Assembly: GCA_963780895.1 (NCBI GenBank)
Contig: CAWAEG010000001.1
Location: forward strand, 992,001 to 1,056,000
Source of the DNA: DASQFI01 sp963780895
Lineage (GTDB): Bacteria > Acidobacteriota > Vicinamibacteria > Vicinamibacterales > SCN-69-37
Reading direction: 5' to 3'
DNA length: 64,000 nucleotides
Shown: positions 44,735 to 53,491 of the stretch, piece by piece
Position numbering within the stretch: position 1 is the stretch's first letter
Layout of the letters: each line of letters opens with the position of its first letter
Made by a program: the position numbers and the translations under genes
The notes under the pieces: generated by a model
The model's input: the letters and a program-made list of their open reading frames with translations, nothing else
What the model was told of the DNA's origin: nothing
The model's database searches: none

Positions 44735-45805
44735 TCAGAATCCGATGTCGAAGTCGAACATCGCGGCGGCTTCCTCGCCGAACGCGCCCGGCGCCTGATC
44801 CTCGCCGGCGGCGAGCTCATCGAGCGAGCCGGCGCGCACGATGCTGATTTCGCCGAGGAGATAACGCGTCAGGCGGATCTGCGCGAACGGCCGGAACAGG
44901 CCGAGCGTCACGAGCGTGAGCACCAGATTCGACAACAGCAGCTGGAACAGCGGCACGGTCCGGAGCGAACAGATGAACCCGTGCGTTCCAAGCGTGGCGT
45001 TCGACCAGATGTCGTTCTGAATCCTCGCCGTGAGAAACGCCTGGCCCGCGATCACGCCCGTCGCGTAGGCTGCGATGAACGTCATGATCGCCACGTTGTT
45101 CCAGAAGGGCATCGACGAATTCAGCGGGTCCGCGGTGGCCTCACCGATGGCCCGTACGATCACGATGAAGACGATCGGCCCGGCAATCAACGCCGCCATG
45201 AGGAATCCGGCGGCCACGTACGCGATGTAGAACTCGGAGACCTTCGAGCCGAACTGGAAAGGCGTCTCGCCGAATCTGGCCTCGCCGATCTGGTAGCGCT
45301 TGATCCGATGGTGGGTGAGCGGCACCAGCGCGAACAACGTGAGGATCGAGAGGATTGGCAGACCGAGAAAGACCTTGTAGGCCGTCGTCGTCGCGCCGCG
45401 AAAGCCGAACCGCAGGCCGCGGTAGCTCGTGTTGTGGAGGCGAAAGCGGAACGACCGCGCGAGCAGCCACGGCAGCACCAGCGCGAGCAGACCGAAGGCG
45501 GCCATGCCGAAGAGCGGACTCATCTGTCCCGCCAGGTAGTACGTGCCGAACAGCACGGCGGCGGCGACGCGCCCTGTGAGGATCGCGCCGGGACGCCCCA
45601 GGTACTGAAAGCTCGATCCGGCGAGGTGCGTGTGGCGGGCGAGGTACTGCGTGCGGCGAACCTTCGCCCACGCCGAGTAGACGCCGAGCGTCGCGATGCT
45701 CAGGGCAAGATTGACGATCCAGATACGGAAGTATTCGCTCCCGTTGCCCGTGAACGCGAACGGCTCGACGACTCGGTGGCGGTCGACGCCGAGCTCGATC
45801 ATCAT
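44735..45805 (-). CDS. DUF898 (YjgN-like) membrane protein
   Basis: A 356-aa multi-pass membrane protein of the YjgN/DUF898 family. The pattern FTGNGSEYFRIWIVNLALSIATLGVYSAWAKVRRTQYLARHT is repeated in weaker form near the C terminus (LLLSNLVLTLVTLGLFRPFAQIRLTRYLL), and about eight hydrophobic segments are present. DUF898 genes are often neighbours of M48 proteases, as here. Molecular function unknown. ATG 45805 (or 45802). Upstream, a short CCTCATTGC tandem repeat lies at 45819-45842. Confidence 0.88.
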   Translation of the reverse strand: MMIELGVDRHRVVEPFAFTGNGSEYFRIWIVNLALSIATLGVYSAWAKVRRTQYLARHTHLAGSSFQYLGRPGAILTGRVAAAVLFGTYYLAGQMSPLFGMAAFGLLALVLPWLLARSFRFRLHNTSYRGLRFGFRGATTTAYKVFLGLPILSILTLFALVPLTHHRIKRYQIGEARFGETPFQFGSKVSEFYIAYVAAGFLMAALIAGPIVFIVIVRAIGEATADPLNSSMPFWNNVAIMTFIAAYATGVIAGQAFLTARIQNDIWSNATLGTHGFICSLRTVPLFQLLLSNLVLTLVTLGLFRPFAQIRLTRYLLGEISIVRAGSLDELAAGEDQAPGAFGEEAAAMFDFDIGF

Positions 45806-45841
45806 CGCGGTCCGCGCCTCATTGCCTCATTGCCCCATTCC

Positions 45842-46831
45842 CTACGTGTGTCCCCGGACCGCGTGCGGCTTGTACGGCGATTCGAGGGCGGCAATTTCGT
45901 CTGGTGAGAGACGAAGCGCGAGCGCGCGAACGGCTGAGTCGAGGTGCTCCAGCTGTGTGGCGCCGACGATCGGCGCGACCACGCCGGGGCGGCTGAGCAG
46001 CCAGGCCAGCGCAACTTCCGCCATCGCGACGCCGCGCTCGCGCGCCACCTTGTCGACCGCGTCCACGACGTCCCAGTCGCCCGGATCGTCATAGAGACGG
46101 GGCGAATAGGTATCGCTCGCCGATCGCGCGGTCTGGTCGGTGCGCACCGACGAGTCGGCCGGCCGGGGCCGCGTGAGCAACCCGCGCCCGAGCGGGCTCC
46201 ACGGCACGAGCCCGACGCCTTCGTTCAGGCACAAGGGGACCATCTCCCGCTCTTCTTCGCGATAGAGCAGGTTGTAGTGGTTCTGCATCGAGATGAACCG
46301 CGCCCATCCGCGCCGTTCCGATGTCGACAGCGCTTGCGCCATCTTCCACGACGGGCCCGAGCTCGCGCCGAGATACCGAATCTTGCCCGCGCGCACGAGG
46401 TCGTTCAGCGCGTCGAGCGTCTCGTCGATCGGCACGTTCGGATCGAACCGATGAATCTGATAGAGATCGATCGCCTCGATGCCGAGACGACGCAGGCTCG
46501 CGTCGCATGCCTGCAGGATGTGCTTGCGCGAAAGTCCGCCCATGTTCGGGCCGTCGCCCATCGGGAAATTGACTTTCGTCGCGATGACGACTTCTTCGCG
46601 CCGCGCCATCGTGCGCAGCGCGCGCCCCGTGACTTCTTCGCTCACTCCCACTGAGTACATGTCGGCGGTGTCGAAGAAATTGATCCCGGCGTCGATCGCG
46701 CGCCGAAAAAACGGCTGTGCGGCCGCTTCGTCCAGCACCCACGGCCGCCAGCCGGGATTGCCGTAGCTCATGCAGCCAAGCGCAAGACGCGAAACCGTTA
46801 ATCCGCTGCGGCCGAGCCGGGTGTATTCCAC
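45842..46831 (-). CDS. aldo/keto reductase
   Basis: A 329-aa NADPH-dependent oxidoreductase with a TIM barrel. Catalytic tetrad: Asp and Tyr in FFDTADMYSVG, Lys in VIATKVNF, and His in DLYQIHRFD. The cofactor-binding part includes VPWSPLGRGLL and the C-terminal PIVGATQLEHLDSAV. It is most like the YajO/IolS-type reductases; the natural substrate is unknown. GTG 46831 is preceded by GGAGG at 5-6 nt. Divergent from the diguanylate cyclase at 46998. Confidence 0.92.
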   Translation of the reverse strand: MEYTRLGRSGLTVSRLALGCMSYGNPGWRPWVLDEAAAQPFFRRAIDAGINFFDTADMYSVGVSEEVTGRALRTMARREEVVIATKVNFPMGDGPNMGGLSRKHILQACDASLRRLGIEAIDLYQIHRFDPNVPIDETLDALNDLVRAGKIRYLGASSGPSWKMAQALSTSERRGWARFISMQNHYNLLYREEEREMVPLCLNEGVGLVPWSPLGRGLLTRPRPADSSVRTDQTARSASDTYSPRLYDDPGDWDVVDAVDKVARERGVAMAEVALAWLLSRPGVVAPIVGATQLEHLDSAVRALALRLSPDEIAALESPYKPHAVRGHT

Positions 46832-46997
46832 GAGTCCTCCAACAAAGTCGAAATCATCATTTCATTCTTGAGCGTCCCAGCCCAAAAAGTCCGCGTTCGA
46901 ACGGACGCAATGGTCACCCCGCACGCGGTGCAGCGTGGTTTGCCTTTGCCGGACACGTGTTGTCTGGCATGGGAAGTGCAGCGTGGGGCAGGGATCT

Positions 46998-48431
46998 ATG
47001 CTCGAAAAACTGCGGGCGCTTCGGGCGCGGCTCAAGCGCGAGCAAACGGCATTGGTGTCGCTCATCGCGGCGTACATCGTCAGCGGAATGCTCGGGCTCC
47101 AGCTCGGGTACGTGCATCCTGCCACGAGTCTGATCTGGCCGCCTGCCGGCATCGCGCTCGCCGCATTTCTCGTGCAGGGATATCGCGTCTGGCCCGCCGT
47201 CCTCGTGAGCTCCATCGTCGTGTACGCGGCGACCGTTGGTCCAGTCGCGGCCGTGATTCCGATGAGTCTCGGCAACACCGTCGAGGGCTTGCTCGGCGCG
47301 TATCTGATCAACCGATATGCCGGCGGCAGACACGCGCTCCAGACGCCGCAGAACAGCTTCCGATTCGCGGGCCTTACCGCGCTCGCGAGCCTCTCGATTA
47401 GCGCAACTTGCGGCGCGCTGACCCTGAGCTTCGCCGGCGTCGCCCGGTGGGCCGACTACGGCGCGATCTGGATCACGTGGGCGCTCGGCAACTTCGCCAG
47501 CTACATCCTCGTCGGTTCCACGGTGATGATGTGGGGTCTCGGAGCGAGATCCCGGTGGTCGACCGCGCAGACCGTCGAGGCGGTTGCGTTCTTCCTCGCC
47601 TTGCTGCTCGTCGGCTTCGTCGTGTTCTTCGGGTTCCCCGCGGCATTTCGCGGTTACCCGCTCGAGCTCCTGTGCGGACCCATTCTGTTGTGGTCGGCCT
47701 TCCGTCTCGGCCGCCGGGCCGCCATGACCGGCGTGCTCCTGCTCACGGGGCTCGCGATCTACGGCACGCTGAGCGGCTACGGACCGTTCGTGCGCAGCAC
47801 GCCGACGGCGTCGATCGCGATGGTGCTGCTGTACATGAACCTCACGGCCATCATGGCCCTGACACTCGCGGCGCTGACGTCGGAGTATTCGGTCGCCGAA
47901 GCCCAGCTGCGCGAACTGGTCGTCACCGATCCGCTCACGGGTCTGCCGAACTACCGCTGCCTGGTCGAGGTGCTCGGCACGGAGATCACGCGAGCGAACC
48001 GGACGGATCGGCCCTTCGCGGTCGTCTTCTTCGACATGGACGGCCTCAAGAGCATCAACGACGAGCTCGGCCACCTGATTGGCAGCCGGGCCGTGTGCCG
48101 GTTTGCAGAAACCCTGCGCGCGTCGTGCCGCGCGACCGACACTGCCGCGCGGTACGGCGGCGACGAGTTCGTGGCCGTGCTGCCGGACACCGACGAGGAA
48201 GGCGCCAAGGTGGTCATCCGCCGGATGGCCGAACGCCTCGCGGAGGACACGGACAAGCCGGAACTGTCGGCGAGCGCGGGCGTGGCGATTTACCCGCGCG
48301 ACGGCGGAACGCCGACGACGCTCCTGAGCGCAGCCGATCGCGCCCTCTACGCCGTCAAGGCGGACAAGGCGGCGGCGCGCCGGCGTGGCGTGGTCGCGAT
48401 TCGCGACTGGAGCAACGCCGCGTCGCGGTAG
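46998..48431 (+). CDS. MASE1-GGDEF diguanylate cyclase
   Basis: A 477-aa membrane-bound cyclase making c-di-GMP. The N-terminal MASE1 sensor region has about eight transmembrane helices (residues 15-300, with SLIWPPAGIALAAFLVQGYRVWPAV). The GGDEF domain is intact: DPLTGLPNYR, the active site RYGGDEF and the inhibitory I-site RATD exactly 5 residues before GGDEF. It is therefore expected to be active and product-inhibited. ATG 46998 follows the purine-rich GGGGCAGGGATCT. The next gene is a close paralogue in the same order. The signal sensed by MASE1 is unknown. Confidence 0.92.
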   Translation: MLEKLRALRARLKREQTALVSLIAAYIVSGMLGLQLGYVHPATSLIWPPAGIALAAFLVQGYRVWPAVLVSSIVVYAATVGPVAAVIPMSLGNTVEGLLGAYLINRYAGGRHALQTPQNSFRFAGLTALASLSISATCGALTLSFAGVARWADYGAIWITWALGNFASYILVGSTVMMWGLGARSRWSTAQTVEAVAFFLALLLVGFVVFFGFPAAFRGYPLELLCGPILLWSAFRLGRRAAMTGVLLLTGLAIYGTLSGYGPFVRSTPTASIAMVLLYMNLTAIMALTLAALTSEYSVAEAQLRELVVTDPLTGLPNYRCLVEVLGTEITRANRTDRPFAVVFFDMDGLKSINDELGHLIGSRAVCRFAETLRASCRATDTAARYGGDEFVAVLPDTDEEGAKVVIRRMAERLAEDTDKPELSASAGVAIYPRDGGTPTTLLSAADRALYAVKADKAAARRRGVVAIRDWSNAASR

Positions 48432-48442
48432 GCGCCTGCGGC

Positions 48443-48468
48443 CCCGCCGAAGCCTTGGCGAAGGCGGG
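48443..48468. repeat. palindromic repeat (EALAKAG family) between the two cyclases
   Basis: CCCGCC-GAA-GCC-TT-GGC-GAA-GGCGGG, a 26-bp palindrome with two unpaired GAA bulges. It begins 12 nt after the first cyclase stop. Same family as 368-393. Confidence 0.7.
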
Positions 48469-48510
48469 CCGATCGTCAACGTCACGCTCCCCGGAGATTA
48501 CTCGGCGACG

Positions 48511-49917
48511 ATGTACTCCTCGTTTGTCCGGCACGCGGTCGTGCTCGCGGCGGTCTTCGCCGTCTATTTCGGGCTGGGTAAGCTCGGCCTGACCTTCTCT
48601 GCGCTCAACGAAAACGCGACGGCCGTCTGGCCGCCGAGCGGCTACGCGCTGGCCGCGTTCATCGTCTTCGGTCCGCGGATCTGGCCCGCGGTGCTCGCCG
48701 GCGCGTTTCTCGTCTACTTCACCACCACCGGCGCGCTGCTGTCGTCGATCGCGATTGGCATCGGCAACACGTTCGAGGGGCTGGTCGCCGCGACGCTCGT
48801 CGAGCGGCTCGCCGACGGCACCGAAGTGTTCCGGCGGATCCGGACGGTCTTCCGGTTCGCGTTCATCGCGATGTTCAGCACGAGCATCGGCGCAACCTGG
48901 GGCGCGACGAGCGTTACGCTGCTCGGCTCGGCCGTCTGGACCGACTACAGCAACATCTGGATGACGTGGTGGCTGGGCGATCTCAGCGGCACGCTCGTCG
49001 TGACGCCGTTCATGCTGCTCTGGGCCACGACGCCGATCGGCCGGGTGAAGCCGCTCGAAGCGATCGAGGCGGCCGGTCTCCTCGTGCTGCTCGTGTGCGT
49101 CGGTCTCGTGGTGTTCGGCGGCCAGTTTCCGTCGGACGTGAAGACGTATCCCCTCGAGTTTCTCTGCGTGCCGTTCCTGCTCTGGGCGGCGTTCCGGTTC
49201 GGGCAGCGGGAGGTCGCGACGGCAATCGCGTTGCTCTCGAGCATCGCGGTGTGGGGCACGCTTCGCGGGTACGGGCCGTTCGTGCAGACGACGCAGGACG
49301 AATCGCTGGTCCTGTTGCAGGCCTACACGAGCGTGATGGCCGTGATGGGCGCCGCGCTCGCGACCGTGGTGATGCAGCAGAAGCTGGCCGAGTCGCAGCT
49401 TCACGAGCTCGCGATCACGGATCCGCTGACCGGACTCGCGAACTACCGCCGGCTGATCGAAGTCCTCAAGACCGAGGTCGCGCGGTCGAGCCGCACGAAA
49501 CGGCCGTTCGCGGTGCTCTTCATCGACATGAACGGGTTGAAGAAGATCAACGACAAGTACGGTCACCTCGTCGGCAGCCGCGCGTTGTGCCGCGTCGCCG
49601 AGACGCTCCGCCGCTCGTGCCGAACGATCGACACGCCGGCGCGGTTTGGCGGAGACGAGTTCGCCATCGTGCTGCCCGAGACCGCCGACGAAGGCGGCAC
49701 GCTCGTGTTGAAGCGCGTGTCCGAGCGCCTCGCGACCGAAGGGGACAAACCGGTGCTCTCCATCAGCGGCGGCGTCGCGGTCTTCCCCAGGGACGGTGAC
49801 TCGCCGACGATGCTCCTCCGCGCCGCCGATCAGGCGCTCTATGTCTCGAAGACCGAAGGAAAAGGAGCCAAGGCCAAGCCGCCGGCCGATCAACTGAAGA
49901 CGGGGACGTTGTTCTGA
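48511..49917 (+). CDS. MASE1-GGDEF diguanylate cyclase (paralogue)
   Basis: A 468-aa second cyclase with the same plan: MASE1 membrane region (NATAVWPPSGYALAAFIVFGPRIWPAV) and a GGDEF domain with DPLTGLANYR, the active site RFGGDEF and the I-site RTID 5 residues upstream. The GGDEF parts of the two genes are very similar, the membrane parts less so, which suggests tandem duplication with sensor divergence. ATG 48511 (MYSSFVRHAVV) is chosen because the upstream in-frame sequence is the palindromic repeat; ribosome binding site unclear (GGAG about 14 nt away). Confidence 0.9.
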   Translation: MYSSFVRHAVVLAAVFAVYFGLGKLGLTFSALNENATAVWPPSGYALAAFIVFGPRIWPAVLAGAFLVYFTTTGALLSSIAIGIGNTFEGLVAATLVERLADGTEVFRRIRTVFRFAFIAMFSTSIGATWGATSVTLLGSAVWTDYSNIWMTWWLGDLSGTLVVTPFMLLWATTPIGRVKPLEAIEAAGLLVLLVCVGLVVFGGQFPSDVKTYPLEFLCVPFLLWAAFRFGQREVATAIALLSSIAVWGTLRGYGPFVQTTQDESLVLLQAYTSVMAVMGAALATVVMQQKLAESQLHELAITDPLTGLANYRRLIEVLKTEVARSSRTKRPFAVLFIDMNGLKKINDKYGHLVGSRALCRVAETLRRSCRTIDTPARFGGDEFAIVLPETADEGGTLVLKRVSERLATEGDKPVLSISGGVAVFPRDGDSPTMLLRAADQALYVSKTEGKGAKAKPPADQLKTGTLF

Positions 49918-49929
49918 AAAGCAGCGTGA

Positions 49930-50010
49930 ATTTGCAATTGGGTAATCGGGCAATTGAGTAATTGACCTTCAATTACCCAATTACCAATCGCTCAATTACC
50001 CGATTAATAT
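49930..50010. repeat. AT-rich CAATTACCC inverted repeat
   Basis: Left units AATTGGGTAATCGGGCAATTG face right units CAATTACCCAATTACC and CAATTACCCGATTAA around a short centre. It occupies the whole space between the second cyclase and the TonB_C gene, and its right end supplies the TAATAT -10-like hexamer at 50005-50010. Confidence 0.75.
50005..50010 (+). promoter_or_regulatory. -10-like hexamer of the triple-TonB_C gene (leaderless candidate)
   Basis: TAATAT ends exactly 6 nt before ATG 50017 and is part of the repeat's right arm; no Shine-Dalgarno. The repeat may have brought a promoter element with it. Confidence 0.4.
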
Positions 50011-50016
50011 TGGCTG

Positions 50017-51372
50017 ATGGTCCCGCGGCTGATTGTGGCCGTCGCCATGTTGCTGGCATGGATGCCTTCGGCGCTTGCGCAGCGGGGACGGTCGGCCGAG
50101 GACATGCTCCGCGCGCGGGTCTCCGCCCAGCCTCAACAGCTTCAGCCGTATCTCGATCTCGCGAACTTCTACTTCAGCGAGCGCCGCTACGACGACTTCG
50201 ATCAGACGCTGAAGGCCGCCCTCAAGGTCATTCGACAGGCACAGGCCCGCGCTGGTGCCGACGGCACGGCCCCGAAGCCGGCGACCGAAGCTCAGCCGCG
50301 CCGTGCCGGCACCGATGTCGCCGCACCCGTCAGGCTTCGGGAAGTCAAACCCGATTATCCGCAGGACGTGCTCCAGCGTGGCGGTGGCGGCACCGTGACG
50401 CTCGACATCACAATCGACACGCGCGGTCTCGTCAGTGACGCGCGGATCACGCGATCGGTCGACGGCGTCGATGACGCCGCGCTCGCGGCCGTGCGTCAAT
50501 GGGAGTTTGCGCCGTCGTTCCAAGGCGGCGAGGTTGTCCCCGTCGTCATGGAGCTCCGCCTTACGTTCATTCCGGAGACGATCGTCAGACTGCCGTCGTC
50601 GTCGCGGAGGCAGGTGCCCATGGTGCTCGGCCTCGCGCGGCGTCACTTCAATCAAGGCGCGTACGGGTCGGCCGAAGTTGTGCTCAACGCCGTGCTCCTC
50701 GCGAGTCAACGTGAACGCGCGGAGCCGACCGGAATCGGCGCCGCGGCGACGGCGGGTGTGACGACCTCCGAGTGGCCGGTTCGCGGCGGCCGCGATGTGA
50801 AGGCGCCCGAAAAAACCAGAGACGTCGGCGTCCTCTATCCGCCTGAAGCGGTGCAGGCGCGATCCGGCGGCATCGTGACCTTCGAATTCGTCGTCGACGA
50901 GGCGGGGAAAGTGACTGGTCTGCAAAGGCTGGGTCTGGGTGACCCGCTTTTCGAGCAGGCGGCACGCCAGGCGCTCGAGCAGTGGGAATACGCGCCGACG
51001 ACGATTGCCGGAACGATGGTGCCGGTGGCAATGTCCGTGACGTTCGCCTTTCAGCCGGACCGCGGTATTGTCGAAGAGGTTGTCCGCGTCGGCGGGCCCG
51101 GTGAAATCAACGAGCCGAAGAAAATCCGGCACGTGGCGCCCGTTTATCCGGCCGACGCTCAGCGCAGCCGGACCCAGGGCGTTGTCACCATCGAGACAGT
51201 CATCAGCCGCGACGGACTGGTCGGCAGCATGCGAATCCTTCGTTCCGCGGGACCCGCGCTCGACAAGGCGGTGATGGACGCGGTTGGCCAGTGGGAATTC
51301 ACGCCGACACGGCTGTACGGAATTCCGGTCGCCGTCGTGATGACGGTGACCGTCGCCTTTTCGTTGAACTAG
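50017..51372 (+). CDS. exported TPR-like protein with three TonB_C domains
   Basis: A 451-aa protein with a cleavable-type signal peptide (VPRLIVAVAMLLAWMPSALAQ) instead of a TonB membrane anchor. A TPR-like hairpin (PYLDLANFYFSERRYDDFDQTLKAAL) is followed by three TonB C-terminal-like domains. They are near residues 105-185 (VKPDYPQDVLQ...VRQWEFAPS), 265-350 (VLYPPEAVQ...LEQWEYAPT) and 370-450 (APVYPADAQ...VGQWEFTPT). Such domains normally contact TonB-dependent receptors or bind peptidoglycan; free periplasmic multidomain forms are poorly understood. No ExbB/ExbD genes nearby. The next gene has the same TPR plus one TonB_C domain. Confidence 0.85.
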   Translation: MVPRLIVAVAMLLAWMPSALAQRGRSAEDMLRARVSAQPQQLQPYLDLANFYFSERRYDDFDQTLKAALKVIRQAQARAGADGTAPKPATEAQPRRAGTDVAAPVRLREVKPDYPQDVLQRGGGGTVTLDITIDTRGLVSDARITRSVDGVDDAALAAVRQWEFAPSFQGGEVVPVVMELRLTFIPETIVRLPSSSRRQVPMVLGLARRHFNQGAYGSAEVVLNAVLLASQRERAEPTGIGAAATAGVTTSEWPVRGGRDVKAPEKTRDVGVLYPPEAVQARSGGIVTFEFVVDEAGKVTGLQRLGLGDPLFEQAARQALEQWEYAPTTIAGTMVPVAMSVTFAFQPDRGIVEEVVRVGGPGEINEPKKIRHVAPVYPADAQRSRTQGVVTIETVISRDGLVGSMRILRSAGPALDKAVMDAVGQWEFTPTRLYGIPVAVVMTVTVAFSLN

Positions 51373-51474
51373 CGCCGGCGGGAGGCATCGAACAATCGGC
51401 CCCTCCGCGGGGTCTAAGCAAGGGTTGGCTCCCGGGCTCCCGTCAAGACCGGTGGCAAGAGGAGGATAGGAACC

Positions 51475-52089
51475 ATGCAGCGACGTCTCGCCTCGCCGAT
51501 CGTTCGATCGCTCAGGGTTGGAGCCGCAGTCGTGCTCGCGTGTCTCGTCCTGACCCCAGTCGCGTCCGCGCAAACCCAGGCTCCGACGGAATCGGAGCTT
51601 CGGCTGCGTATGATGCGACAACCCAACGACGCAACTCCGTACCTGGAGCTCGCCAAGATGTACGCCGACCAGCGCCGGTTCGACGAAGCCATCCTGCTGC
51701 TGCAGAACGCCATCGTCGTCATCCAGCGGGCACAGGCGATGACCGTGCCGCCGGTCCAGCAGTCTGTTCCGGGTGCGGTGGCCGGAACGGCCCCGACCAG
51801 TGCGCCCGTGCGCGTTGGAGGGTCGATCATGGAGCCCAAGAAGCTCAAACACGTGCCGCCGGTCTACCCGGAAATTGCTCAGGCCAACCGTGTCCAGGGC
51901 GTCGTCATCCTCGAGGCGGTCATCGATCCGGCCGGTTACGTCAGCTATGCGAAGGTCTTGCGATCGGTCGATCTGCTGGACCAGGCTGCCGTCGATGCCG
52001 TCCGGCAGTGGGAGTTCACGCCGACGCTCCTGAACGGGGTGCCCGTGTCGGTCATCATGACGGTCACGGTGAATTTTTCGCTCAAGTAA
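51475..52089 (+). CDS. exported TPR-like protein with one TonB_C domain
   Basis: A 204-aa relative of the preceding gene. A signal peptide (about 1-32, ending VASAQ) is followed by a TPR-like hairpin (PYLELAKMYADQRRFDEAILLLQNAI) and a single TonB_C domain (HVPPVYPEIAQANRVQGVVILEAVIDPAG...VRQWEFTPTLLNGVPVSVIMTVTVNF). A good AGGAGG lies 9 nt before ATG 51475. Probably in one transcript with 50017-51372 (102-nt gap). A periplasmic adaptor role is inference. Confidence 0.85.
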   Translation: MQRRLASPIVRSLRVGAAVVLACLVLTPVASAQTQAPTESELRLRMMRQPNDATPYLELAKMYADQRRFDEAILLLQNAIVVIQRAQAMTVPPVQQSVPGAVAGTAPTSAPVRVGGSIMEPKKLKHVPPVYPEIAQANRVQGVVILEAVIDPAGYVSYAKVLRSVDLLDQAAVDAVRQWEFTPTLLNGVPVSVIMTVTVNFSLK

Positions 52090-52121
52090 GCGTGTCAGGC
52101 GCCGCCGCATCGCGCCATCGG

Positions 52122-52222
52122 GTTATCGGCTTATCGAGCTATCTAAGAGCATGCAAACTGTCGCGTGATGCGCTTACATAGTGAGATAGCCCGATTACCC
52201 GATTGCGCGATAAGGCAATGAC
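52122..52222. repeat. degenerate ATCGGGTTATCG/CGATTACCCGAT inverted repeat
   Basis: The left part (ATCGGGTTATCGGCTTATCG, AGCTATCT) is mirrored by the right part (GAGATAGCCCGATTACCCGA, GCGCGATAAGG). It resembles the AT-rich family at 49930 and 56075 with more drift. Confidence 0.55.
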
Positions 52223-52259
52223 GGCAGCCTTTCAGGATCATTTTTCTCTTCACGCCTCC

Positions 52260-52295
52260 GCCTACTCCGAACATCGTCCACAAGCCGGAGTAGGC
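52260..52295 (+). promoter_or_regulatory. 10-bp hairpin just upstream of mtnB
   Basis: GCCTACTCCG (52260-52269) pairs perfectly with CGGAGTAGGC (52286-52295) around a 16-nt loop, ending 9 nt before ATG 52305. Its right arm holds the only GGAG near the start and overlaps TAGGCT (52291-52296), a -10-like hexamer 8 nt before the ATG. It could control translation or be a promoter-linked palindrome. Confidence 0.45.
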
Positions 52296-52304
52296 TTAGC
52301 GGTC

Positions 52305-52937
52305 ATGGCGCGCCGTCCGTCGAAGCCGAAACTTGCTGCGGAACTGGCGGCCATCGGCCGACGGTTTTATGGCCGGGGCTGGGTCATGGGTACGAGCGGC
52401 AACTTCAGCGCGGTGCTCTCGGCCCAACCGCTCCGGCTCGCGATCACGGCGAGCTCCGTCCACAAGGGCACGCTCGAAGCGGCGCAGATTCTCGAAGTCG
52501 ACGACAAGGGCCGCGTGCGATCCGGGGCCGGCAAACCTTCGGCCGAGACGCTGCTGCACCTCGAAATCGCGCGTGCCCGCGGGGCGAGCGCCATCTTGCA
52601 CACACACTCGGTTTGGAGCACGATGCTCTCAGACCTCCACGCGCCCGCCGGCGGGCTGGCCATTTCGGGCTATGAGATGCTGAAAGGGCTGGACGGCGTC
52701 GCGACGCACGACCACCGGGAGTGGATTCCGATCGTGCCGAACGATCAGGACATGCCGCGGCTGGCGCGCGAGGTCCGGAACCTGCTCGACCGGGAAACGG
52801 CCGCCCACGCATTCCTGCTGCACCGTCATGGGCTCTACACGTGGGGCCACACGCTGCGCGACGCGGAGCGGCACGTCGAGATTCTCGAATTCCTGTTCGA
52901 GGTGGACATTGATTGGAGACCCTTATGGCCGTCGTGA
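52305..52937 (+). CDS. mtnB: methylthioribulose-1-phosphate dehydratase
   Basis: Dehydrates 5-methylthioribulose 1-phosphate in the methionine salvage pathway; cytoplasmic, class II aldolase fold. Visible features in the 210-aa protein are GWVMGTSGNFS (phosphate-binding loop), ITASSVHKGTL, the zinc ligands HTHS near residue 98 and the C-terminal FLLHRHGLYTWG. ATG 52305 (MARRPSKPKLAAEL) matches the family start; an upstream ATG in frame would add non-conserved residues. The next gene, mtnD, starts 13 nt before its stop. First of mtnB-mtnD-mtnC. Confidence 0.92.
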   Translation: MARRPSKPKLAAELAAIGRRFYGRGWVMGTSGNFSAVLSAQPLRLAITASSVHKGTLEAAQILEVDDKGRVRSGAGKPSAETLLHLEIARARGASAILHTHSVWSTMLSDLHAPAGGLAISGYEMLKGLDGVATHDHREWIPIVPNDQDMPRLAREVRNLLDRETAAHAFLLHRHGLYTWGHTLRDAERHVEILEFLFEVDIDWRPLWPS

Positions 52938-53491
52938 GAATTCCTGAAGAGCGGCGAAGCATCGAGGACGCGGCCGAGGTCCAGGCGTTCCTCGCCTCGC
53001 GAGGCATCGACTACGAGCGCACCGACAACACTGTCGTTCCCGACGGCGCGTCGGCCGACGAGGTGCTGGCGGCTTACCGCACGAAGATCGACGAGCTGAA
53101 CGCGCGTGGCGGCTACGTGACAGCCGACGTGATCGACGTGTTTCCGCACACGCCGAACCTCGACGCGATGCTGAACAAGTTCAACTCCGAGCACTGGCAC
53201 GACGAAGACGAAGTCCGCTTCATCGTCGAGGGGCGTGGACTCTTCCACATCCGGCCGACCGAGGGCCCGGTGTTCGCGATCGAAGTCGAAGCCGGCGATC
53301 TGATCCGCGTCCCGAAGGGCACGCATCACTGGTTCGATCTCTGCGTCGATCGCCGCATCCGCGCGATCCGGCTCTTCCAGGACACGTCCGGCTGGACGCC
53401 GCACTACACGATGAGCGGCGCGGACAAGAACTTCCAGCCCGTCTGCTTCGGTCCCGCGTACTTCCCGACCCCGTCACCGCCCGGCGTGTGA
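52925..53491 (+). CDS. mtnD: acireductone dioxygenase (ARD)
   Basis: Cupin dioxygenase converting acireductone and O2 to 2-keto-4-methylthiobutyrate and formate (Fe form) or off-pathway products (Ni form). The 188-aa protein shows the metal ligands in EHWHDEDEVRF (His, His, Glu) near residue 90 and GTHHWFDL near 136. ATG 52925 follows TTGGAG at about 7 nt and lies within the end of mtnB. Its stop overlaps mtnC as GTGA. It links MtnB/MtnC upstream to the final transamination to methionine. Confidence 0.94.
   Translation: MAVVRIPEERRSIEDAAEVQAFLASRGIDYERTDNTVVPDGASADEVLAAYRTKIDELNARGGYVTADVIDVFPHTPNLDAMLNKFNSEHWHDEDEVRFIVEGRGLFHIRPTEGPVFAIEVEAGDLIRVPKGTHHWFDLCVDRRIRAIRLFQDTSGWTPHYTMSGADKNFQPVCFGPAYFPTPSPPGV

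Noticed and set aside
49996..52110. 704-codon minus-strand open frame opposite the TonB_C genes
   Set aside because: Low-complexity His/Arg-rich shadow of two signal-peptide-bearing TonB_C proteins.
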